Origin: Lachnospiraceae bacterium
GTDB taxonomy: Bacteria > Bacillota_A > Clostridia > Lachnospirales > Lachnospiraceae
Reading direction: 5' to 3'
DNA: 5,847 bases
Assembly: GCA_017542725.1 (NCBI GenBank)
Contig: JAFXWR010000039.1
Coordinates: 1 to 5,847 of the forward strand
Part shown: positions 1-4,808 of the stretch, in pieces
Layout: each line of letters opens with the position of its first letter
How positions within the stretch are numbered: position 1 is the stretch's first letter
Translations under genes and position numbers: made by a program
Notes under the pieces: generated by a model
The model's database searches: none
Told to the model about the DNA's origin: nothing
The model's input: the letters and a program-made list of their open reading frames with translations, nothing else

Positions 1-287
1 ATAGTTGTATCACCTTGTATAATTTTTATCCCATACGATTTTGAGAAACCTGCTTTATATGCCACATCGACCTGAGTCATTCCCTTTTCCGCAATCAAAT
101 CTCTCACATATATACTAAATTTTTTTCTTTCTTCTGCATCTACAAATAAGTCTTCGTTATCTTTTAAAATCTTTTTTAGTCCCTTGGTCTTTTGCTGTGT
201 CAAAAAGTTCTCAAGATTATTTGTCTCAGTCTTCTCAACTTTCTTAGTAATTTCCCTTTTTTCTTTTTGTTTCTTTACATATGCCAT
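1..287 (-). CDS. XRE-like helix-turn-helix protein (3' end missing)
   Basis: Reading from the ATG at 287, 95 codons are open to the window edge, so the C-terminus is missing. Residues 1-20 are very Lys/Glu-rich. Residues 25-56 form an acidic helix-rich linker (LENFLTQQ, then ILKDNEDLF). Residues 57-93 match a lambda-repressor/XRE-type helix-turn-helix, with FSIYVRDLIAEKGMTQ as the first helix and turn and VAYKAGFSKSYGIKIIQGD as the recognition part. The arrangement resembles a Firmicutes group of XRE-like proteins sometimes found beside Ser/Thr kinases; that link is from memory and no kinase is visible here. A DNA-binding role is inferred from the fold. The start lies 3 bases after the stop of the FAD dehydrogenase, and the only Shine-Dalgarno-like sequence (GGAAAA) is weak and distant, so translation is probably coupled to the upstream gene. 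This is the fourth gene of the hrcA operon. Confidence 0.75.
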   Translation of the reverse strand, partial: MAYVKKQKEKREITKKVEKTETNNLENFLTQQKTKGLKKILKDNEDLFVDAEERKKFSIYVRDLIAEKGMTQVDVAYKAGFSKSYGIKIIQGDTT

Positions 288-290
288 ATT

Positions 291-1658
291 TTATTTATTT
301 TCCATTATATGTCTTGCTACATAAACTCCTGATGCACTTGCATGTGATAGTGAATGAGTTATACCGCTACAGTCACCAATTACAAAAAGTCCTTTGTGGT
401 TAGTCTCAAGGTTTTCGTCTATCTTTACTTCCATATTATAAAACTTAACTTCTACGCCATAGAGTAAAGTATCAACATTTGCAGTTCCTGGAGCAATCTT
501 GTCGAGCTGATAAATAAATTCTATGATACAGTCAAGTATTCTCTTTGGAAGCACAAGTGACAAATCTCCTGCTGTTGCTTTAAGAGTTGGATTTACAAAT
601 CCCTCTTGAATTCTCTTCTCAGTACTTCTTCTACCATTTATCATGTCACCAAATCTCTGCACTATGACGCCTCCACCAAGCATATTTGAAAGTCTTGCGA
701 TTGACTCACCATAGCCATTGCTATCTTTAAACGGCTCTGAAAATGTCTTTGCAACAAGCACTGCAAAGTTTGTATTTTCAGTTCTAAGTTTTGGGTCGTC
801 ATAGCTATGACCATTTACAGTGATGATGCCATTAGTATTTTCTTGAACTACAGAACCATATGGATTCATACAAAATGTTCTGACATTGTCATCATACTTT
901 GGAGTTCTATACACAATCTTGCTTTCATAGAGGTCATCAGTAAGATGTTTAAATATTATTGCTGGAAGTTCTACACGAACACCCAAGTCTACACGATTAC
1001 TCTTTGTTTCTATTCCCATCTCTTTGCAAACTTTTTCCATCCACTTGCTTCCTGACCTACCAGCAGAGATGATACATTTCTTAGATTCAAACTCACCATT
1101 ATTTGTTTTAATCAAATAGCTTCCATTTTTATCTTCTATATTTTCACAAGTTGTGTTGAACTTAATTTCAATTTTGTCTTTAAGTTTATTGTAAATGTTT
1201 CCCATCACAACATAATTTACATCGGTGCCAAGATGTCTAACCTCTGCATCAAGAAGTTTAAGACCATTTTGCATGCACATGGTTTTAATTTTTGAATTGT
1301 CATTTTGATAAATTCTTGTATTCTGACCACCATTTTCTACATTGATAGTGTCGACATATTTCATTAACTCTATAGCCTTATCTTTGCCAATATATTGATA
1401 GAGTGTGCCGCCGAAGTCATTTGTTATGTTGTACTTGCCATCTGAAAATGCTCCGGCACCACCGAAGCCATTCATAATGCTACATGGTTTACAATTGATA
1501 CAAGTTTTTACTTTGACACCGTCAATTGGGCAGTGTCTCTTCTCAAGCACATTGCCTGTCTCTATCATTAAAATCTTTATATCTTTATTTAGTTTTAATA
1601 ATTCATATGCAGAAAATATTCCACCAGGTCCTGCACCTATAATTGCTACGTCATACAT
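291..1658 (-). CDS. FAD-dependent dehydrogenase, COG2509 type
   Basis: A 455-residue flavoprotein, close to the usual length for the uncharacterised COG2509 NAD(P)/FAD-dependent oxidoreductases. Its substrate is unknown and it has no signal peptide, so it should be cytoplasmic. The N-terminal Rossmann fold shows GAGPGG at residues 8-13, with the ribose-binding acid E33 at the end of the second strand. Next comes a cysteine-rich segment (C43, C53, C56, C59) followed by MNGFGGAGAFSDGKYN (62-77), a hallmark of this family. SAGRSG (198-203) is a second dinucleotide-site motif, and LGGGVIVQRFGD (327-338) and GDLSLVLPKR (364-373) are also family-like. The C-terminal FAD motif is IGDC (427-430), then SGITHSLSHASASG, which departs from the IGDG-x-G-x-TRGL-x-QA form I recall for the family. 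The ATG is 2 bases after the HAD stop, with AGAGG 12 bases upstream, which is long and suggests coupling. Family confidence is high; the reaction is unknown. Confidence 0.9.
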   Translation of the reverse strand: MYDVAIIGAGPGGIFSAYELLKLNKDIKILMIETGNVLEKRHCPIDGVKVKTCINCKPCSIMNGFGGAGAFSDGKYNITNDFGGTLYQYIGKDKAIELMKYVDTINVENGGQNTRIYQNDNSKIKTMCMQNGLKLLDAEVRHLGTDVNYVVMGNIYNKLKDKIEIKFNTTCENIEDKNGSYLIKTNNGEFESKKCIISAGRSGSKWMEKVCKEMGIETKSNRVDLGVRVELPAIIFKHLTDDLYESKIVYRTPKYDDNVRTFCMNPYGSVVQENTNGIITVNGHSYDDPKLRTENTNFAVLVAKTFSEPFKDSNGYGESIARLSNMLGGGVIVQRFGDMINGRRSTEKRIQEGFVNPTLKATAGDLSLVLPKRILDCIIEFIYQLDKIAPGTANVDTLLYGVEVKFYNMEVKIDENLETNHKGLFVIGDCSGITHSLSHASASGVYVARHIMENK

Positions 1659-1660
1659 AA

Positions 1661-2269
1661 TTATAATATACCTCTACTTTTTAATTCGGCTCGCAAGTCG
1701 TTCACATCTCCTGTAAATACATAACCATCCATACCAGTTCGATTTGCGCCGAAAATATTGATTATCAAGTCATCTATAAAAAAACTTTCCTCTGGTTTTA
1801 TATTAAACTTTTTATAAAGTGCCTCATATATCTCTTTAAATGGCTTTACTTCTCCTACATCGCAGGACACAACTTTGCCGTCAAAATATTTGCTTGCAGG
1901 AATTTTTTCCCAATAGTCGTGTTGATTAAATCCGGCATTTGATAGAAGATAGATTTTGTAACCCTTTTCTTTAAGTTCTTTGACAAGTTCTTCCATACCT
2001 TCAATTGGCGTGAGATACTGAGACCAATTGACAATCAACTCTCGAATTTTATCTCTATATTTTTCTCCGATGCCCTTTACAACGTAGTCCACAAACTCAT
2101 CTTCTGTCATCCTGCCATAGTCCATATAGATAGATTTGAAATTCATATATGCGGCCTTGAAGATTTTTTCTTCTTCAGCTTTGTCATTTAAATTAAGTTT
2201 TCCTACATACTGCATGGGGCTAAAATCTATCAAGACATTGCCCATGTCGAATATTATATTTTTATACAT
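1661..2269 (-). CDS. HAD-family hydrolase (subfamily IA, YihX-like)
   Basis: A 202-residue haloacid dehalogenase-superfamily protein, probably a cytoplasmic phosphatase acting on a small phosphorylated metabolite. Motif I is FDMGNVLIDF, with nucleophile D8; the usual second Asp of DxD is replaced by Gly (D-x-G-N), as in YihX-like sugar-phosphate phosphatases. The helical cap covers roughly residues 18-85. Motif II is LLSNAG (S110, N111), motif III is K142 in VKPFKEIY, and motif IV is FFIDD (D166, D167), then N171 and GANRTGM. All catalytic positions expected for this subfamily are present. The start is well supported: AGGGGA lies 5 bases before the ATG and overlaps the hrcA stop codon, with 8 bases between the two genes. 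The stop is 2 bases before the FAD dehydrogenase start. The substrate cannot be read from the sequence; a glucose-1-phosphate-like substrate is only suggested by analogy with E. coli YihX. Confidence 0.9.
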   Translation of the reverse strand: MYKNIIFDMGNVLIDFSPMQYVGKLNLNDKAEEEKIFKAAYMNFKSIYMDYGRMTEDEFVDYVVKGIGEKYRDKIRELIVNWSQYLTPIEGMEELVKELKEKGYKIYLLSNAGFNQHDYWEKIPASKYFDGKVVSCDVGEVKPFKEIYEALYKKFNIKPEESFFIDDLIINIFGANRTGMDGYVFTGDVNDLRAELKSRGIL

Positions 2270-2277
2270 GTCGTCCC

Positions 2278-3354
2278 CTACGATAAATCTTTGCTGATAT
2301 TTAGCATTGTGCTTCGGATAGTTTTAAGCACCTTCTCGTAATCCATTCGCTTTGGTCCTACTACTCCGATAGTTCCTCTCATACCATTTCCAAAATCGCA
2401 GTTGGCTGTCACTACCGAGCAATCCTTCATAGCATTTACCGAAGACTCTTCACCGATATAAACTCTAAGTCCTGTCTCAGTATTTTCTTCATTTACTTTG
2501 TCAACTAACTTAAGCAAGTCTTGTTTTTTTTCGAAAGTTTCTACTAAGTCTTTTACATTTCCTGACTCTTCAAATTCTTTATACTTGAAGAAATTATTAG
2601 AACCATAAGTCCAGATGTTGTCAGCATTGTCCTTTTCTTCAAATGACTCTGCTATGCCATCTACAAGAGTCGAAATCTCCTTTTTACTTTTCTTCAAAGC
2701 GCTGATAATATCAGATACTTTTTCAGACTTAAGTTCTGAAACTTTCACTCCAGATAAAATATCATTTAAACTCTGATTTAAATCCAGAATCTCTTTAGCA
2801 TCTATTATCTTTTCGAATTCGACTATACGAGTCTTTACTACATTTCCCTCTGCCACAGCTACAGCAAGGACTTTTTTATCTTCAAGGTTTGAAAGTTGGA
2901 TATATTTTATCTTATTATTATTTACTGATGGTCCTGCAATCATGGCAGCATAGTTAGTGCTGGCTGCTATTGTCTTAACAAGAGTCTTCATCATATCTTC
3001 AAGCTTATCTACTCTCGCAGTCATCTCGGTCTTCAGATTTTTTATCTCTGCCTCTTTTTCTTTCATGAGATTATTGACATAGAGACGATATCCTTTATCA
3101 GAAGGAATCCTTCCAGCTGAAGTGTGAGGCTTAATCAAAAAGCCCAAGTCCTCAAGGTCACTCATCTCATTTCTTATAGTAGCAGGACTTAAACCCATGT
3201 CAGGAAGTTTACTTATGGTTCTTGACCCTACGGGTTCTCCTGTCTCAAGATAAAGTTTTATAATAGTGATTAGAATTTCTCTTTTTCTCTCGTCAAGTTC
3301 TTGGATGTCGTGCTCGACCACTTCTAATTTAGTTTTTTTAGTTGTTTTTGGCAT
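2278..3354 (-). CDS. hrcA: Heat-inducible transcription repressor HrcA
   Basis: HrcA is the repressor that binds CIRCE operators before chaperone genes and depends on GroEL for activity. This copy has 358 residues, slightly over the usual 340-350. The N-terminal winged helix spans about residues 21-93: ERKREIL, then ETGEPVGSRTISK, SPATIRNEMSDLEDLGFL, and the signature HTSAGRIPSDKGYRLYV. A charged, coiled-coil-like helix follows (about 97-125), then the dimerisation/effector region with the conserved late motif IGVVGPKRMDYEKV. The first 20 residues (MPKTTKKTKLEVVEHDIQEL) are a charged extension. The frame stays open up to a TTG at 3423 and an ATG at 3414, but both lie inside the predicted promoter. 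The ATG at 3354 has AGAGG 10 bases upstream and is therefore chosen. It is the first gene of an operon with the HAD hydrolase, FAD dehydrogenase and HTH protein; the usual grpE-dnaK-dnaJ partners are absent. Confidence 0.97.
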   Translation of the reverse strand: MPKTTKKTKLEVVEHDIQELDERKREILITIIKLYLETGEPVGSRTISKLPDMGLSPATIRNEMSDLEDLGFLIKPHTSAGRIPSDKGYRLYVNNLMKEKEAEIKNLKTEMTARVDKLEDMMKTLVKTIAASTNYAAMIAGPSVNNNKIKYIQLSNLEDKKVLAVAVAEGNVVKTRIVEFEKIIDAKEILDLNQSLNDILSGVKVSELKSEKVSDIISALKKSKKEISTLVDGIAESFEEKDNADNIWTYGSNNFFKYKEFEESGNVKDLVETFEKKQDLLKLVDKVNEENTETGLRVYIGEESSVNAMKDCSVVTANCDFGNGMRGTIGVVGPKRMDYEKVLKTIRSTMLNISKDLS

Positions 3355-3364
3355 TACTAATTTA

Positions 3365-3369
3365 CCTCT
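3365..3369 (-). promoter_or_regulatory. Ribosome binding site of hrcA
   Basis: AGAGG, read on the minus strand, lies 10 bases before the ATG at 3354. No comparable sequence precedes the upstream in-frame candidates at 3414 and 3423, so this site decides the hrcA start. Confidence 0.7.
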
Positions 3370-3380
3370 GCTAATAATTG

Positions 3381-3399
3381 GGGCTCGTGTAACTCGCCC
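3381..3399 (-). promoter_or_regulatory. GC-rich imperfect inverted repeat at the hrcA start point (possible operator or leader hairpin)
   Basis: GGGCGAGTTACACGAGCCC begins at the predicted transcription start, 6 bases past the -10 box, in otherwise very AT-rich DNA. Its ends (GGGC/GCCC) pair perfectly around an 11-base centre that also carries a CGAG direct repeat. The flanks (ATTATTG on one side, CAATTATTAG on the other) extend the dyad imperfectly. It is where CIRCE would normally sit but does not match TTAGCACTC-N9-GAGTGCTAA. It could be a protein operator or a 5' mRNA stabilising hairpin; function is inference only. Confidence 0.35.
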
Positions 3400-3404
3400 A
3401 TACA

Positions 3405-3433
3405 ATAATATCATATTTTGCAAGTTATTGCAA
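3405..3433 (-). promoter_or_regulatory. Sigma-A-type promoter of the hrcA operon
   Basis: On the minus strand, a -35 box TTGCAA (3433-3428) and a -10 box TATTAT (3410-3405) are separated by exactly 17 bases. This predicts a transcription start near 3398 and an untranslated leader of about 44 bases to the hrcA ATG at 3354. The -35 box directly follows the T-tract of the preceding terminator. Confidence 0.7.
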
Positions 3434-3460
3434 AATAAAAAAGGGCGGTTAACCGCCCTT
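3434..3460 (-). terminator. Rho-independent terminator of the exported-protein operon
   Basis: Positions 3441-3460 are a perfect palindrome, AAGGGCGGTTAACCGCCCTT, giving an 8-bp stem and a TTAA loop. On the minus strand it runs straight into a T-rich tail (TTTTTTATTTTG, 3442-3431). It lies 17 bases past the stop of the 97-residue exported protein. On the plus strand the hairpin is followed by TTTAAATTT, so some bidirectional activity is possible, but no plus-strand gene needs it. Confidence 0.92.
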
Positions 3461-3477
3461 AAATTTACACCTTTAAT

Positions 3478-3771
3478 TTATGATGATGCAGCTACTGTAG
3501 TCTCTGTCTTATCTTTAATTCCTCTTTTTGACATCTCTATCTTTACCTTTGACTGAACTTGTTGCTGCATATTTACTTCTAAGTTTGCAAGTACTTCACT
3601 TATGCCAGTTGATGAGCCACTTCCATTAATCCATAAGTTAATCTCATCTCTCGTAACAAATATTTGTTTTAATTCTTCTTGCGTCTCAGCAAAACCAGGG
3701 ATTGCAGATATGAGTCCCATAATAATGACGGAAGCAATTATTATTAAAACTTTTTTTGTTAATGATTTCAT
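3478..3771 (-). CDS. Small exported protein of unknown function with an F-x-x-R-D-E-x-x-x-W motif
   Basis: I do not recognise this 97-residue protein. Residues 1-28 form a clear Sec signal peptide: a basic start (MKSLTKK), a hydrophobic core (VLIIIASVIIMGLISAI) and a likely cleavage site after PGFA-28. There is no lipobox cysteine, so it should be released or held by other contacts. The mature part of about 69 residues is hydrophilic. It carries FVTRDEINLW (38-47), a short Gly/Ser stretch (NGSGSSTG), a predicted helix rich in Glu and Gln (ISEVLANLEVNMQQQVQSKVKIEM), and a Thr/Ser tail. The motif matches the neighbouring exported protein at the same distance after its signal peptide. The start is supported by AGAGG 5 bases before the ATG. 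It is the second gene of its operon, 32 bases after the preceding stop, and is followed by a strong terminator. It may be a small partner or a reduced relative of its neighbour. Confidence 0.85.
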   Translation of the reverse strand: MKSLTKKVLIIIASVIIMGLISAIPGFAETQEELKQIFVTRDEINLWINGSGSSTGISEVLANLEVNMQQQVQSKVKIEMSKRGIKDKTETTVAASS

Positions 3772-3803
3772 TTTAACCTCTATATATTATTTAAAACTAT
3801 ACA

Positions 3804-4727
3804 TTAATACGATTCTACAGTCCATCCAGTTGGGATAGCACTAGCACCATGTGTTGTATCAGTACCGTTATACTCTAATACTCCACTTGAAGCAACTCCA
3901 TTTACCCAACTTGTAAATGCACCTGATGGCACACCAGTTCCACTGAAACTTCCCTTATATCCAAGTCTTATCCTATTTAAGGCAGAGCAACCATTAAATA
4001 TATTCTGATAACAATTTGCTGCCAATGTTGTTGATGACAACTCTGGTGTACCTGTCATAGTAGAACAACCAGAAAACAAATTATAAAAACAATAATTTGA
4101 GACGTCACTAAAATTAATCATTGAGGCAACATCACCTGATACTTCTACATTTCCTGATATTGAAAATCTAGCTTGCGTCGTTGAGCTCGATAAAGTATTA
4201 CCCTTGTTCCATACATATAATTTATCACCATTATTAGCAAGTGTCACGGTACTTCCATTCCAAGTCGTAAATGATACACCATCGCTTGACTTTCCAATAT
4301 TTCCTAAGCTTGCATTTGACAAACTAATTGATACTCCATTTGCTTTCGCTGTAAAACACAAAAACTCACGCTTAGCTGCTCCTGAAATTTTCTTTCTTTT
4401 CTCTTTTATCATATCTTTAAGTTTCTGAGTTGGCTTTCCTTCCTCATCAAGATACTCAGGAACTTTTTTGTATTTTTCTGTAAATCTATATTGCATATCA
4501 TAGAAATCCATGTCATCATAGATTTTTGCTGTTGCAATCTGATCAAGTTCAGAAAGAGATGCTGTGAAGTCTCTAACCCACCCTGTCCACTCATCACGGA
4601 CAATAAATGCTGCCTTTTCATCATCTGTGAGCTCTTTCTCTCCAGCGGCAAACACAAAATTAACTGATCCAAGCATCAGAACAGTTATCAAAATTGTTGC
4701 AATTAAAAAATAAATTCGTTTCAACAT
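3804..4727 (-). CDS. Exported BspA-like (leucine-rich-repeat-type) surface protein
   Basis: A 307-residue exported protein. Residues 1-27 are a Sec signal peptide with a long hydrophobic core and likely cleavage near FVFA-AGE. Residues 28-125 form a charged, helix-rich N-terminal domain that includes FIVRDEWTGW (41-50). From about residue 130 the sequence turns Ser/Thr/Gly/Asn-rich and resembles the BspA-like repeat proteins of gut bacteria and their phages: NNGDKLYVW (165-173), ISGNVEVSGDVASMI, then two copies of a 26-residue repeat with the pattern C-x4-F-x-G-C (C213/F218/C221 and C239/F244/C247). The end (FTSWVNGVASSGVLEYNG, then IPTGWTV) is the usual cap of such proteins. No LPXTG or transmembrane anchor is present. 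Function may be adhesion or surface binding, by family inference. The open frame reaches an ATG at 4769, but that lies between the -35 and -10 boxes; the ATG at 4727 has GAGAGG 6 bases upstream and begins the signal peptide, so it is chosen. Confidence 0.85.
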   Translation of the reverse strand: MLKRIYFLIATILITVLMLGSVNFVFAAGEKELTDDEKAAFIVRDEWTGWVRDFTASLSELDQIATAKIYDDMDFYDMQYRFTEKYKKVPEYLDEEGKPTQKLKDMIKEKRKKISGAAKREFLCFTAKANGVSISLSNASLGNIGKSSDGVSFTTWNGSTVTLANNGDKLYVWNKGNTLSSSTTQARFSISGNVEVSGDVASMINFSDVSNYCFYNLFSGCSTMTGTPELSSTTLAANCYQNIFNGCSALNRIRLGYKGSFSGTGVPSGAFTSWVNGVASSGVLEYNGTDTTHGASAIPTGWTVESY

Positions 4728-4733
4728 TTTACA

Positions 4734-4739
4734 CCTCTC
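4734..4739 (-). promoter_or_regulatory. Ribosome binding site of the BspA-like gene
   Basis: GAGAGG, read on the minus strand, lies 6 bases before the ATG at 4727. Together with the promoter position it fixes that start over the upstream in-frame ATG at 4769. Confidence 0.8.
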
Positions 4740-4751
4740 ACTATATATAGT
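4740..4751 (-). promoter_or_regulatory. 12-bp perfect palindrome over the -10 box and start point (possible operator)
   Basis: ACTATATATAGT is a perfect 12-base palindrome that overlaps the last bases of the -10 box (TATACT) and the predicted transcription start of the BspA-like gene. Its position would suit a repressor, but it consists almost wholly of A and T and could occur by chance. Confidence 0.25.
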
Positions 4752-4777
4752 ATAAAATAATAATGCCAAAAAATCAA
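4749..4777 (-). promoter_or_regulatory. Sigma-A-type promoter of the exported-protein operon
   Basis: On the minus strand, a -35 box TTGATT (4777-4772) and a -10 box TATACT (4754-4749) are exactly 17 bases apart. The predicted start is near 4742, giving a very short leader of about 15 bases before the ATG at 4727, just enough for the ribosome binding site. The 4728-4808 gap holds this promoter; I see no convincing terminator there for the gene upstream, only an AT-only dyad (TTTTAA-TAC-TTAAAA). Confidence 0.75.
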
Positions 4778-4808
4778 GAAATTAGCCATTTTAAGTATTA
4801 AAAAATTA

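Noticed and set aside
807..1716. Plus-strand open frames at 807-1055 and 1405-1716
   Set aside because: They lie opposite the well-supported FAD dehydrogenase and show no family features or ribosome binding sites.
3355..3423. Longer hrcA reading frame starting at TTG 3423 or ATG 3414
   Set aside because: Both codons lie within or upstream of the predicted -35/-10 promoter and lack a Shine-Dalgarno sequence; the added residues do not look like HrcA.
3266..3838. Plus-strand open frames at 3266-3556 and 3602-3838
   Set aside because: They run antisense through hrcA, the terminator and the small exported protein; the peptides look like reverse translations of those genes.
4409..4672. Second minus-strand frame of 87 codons inside the BspA-like gene
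   Set aside because: It overlaps the signal-peptide gene in another frame, has no ribosome binding site, and the host frame is clearly the coding one.
4728..4769. Longer start for the BspA-like gene at ATG 4769
   Set aside because: This ATG falls between the -35 and -10 boxes, and the extra residues would precede a normal signal peptide; ATG 4727 has a strong ribosome binding site.
4778..4808. Possible terminator after the large unknown protein
   Set aside because: Only an AT-only 6-bp dyad (TTTTAA-TAC-TTAAAA) is present, without a GC stem, so it is not a convincing intrinsic terminator.
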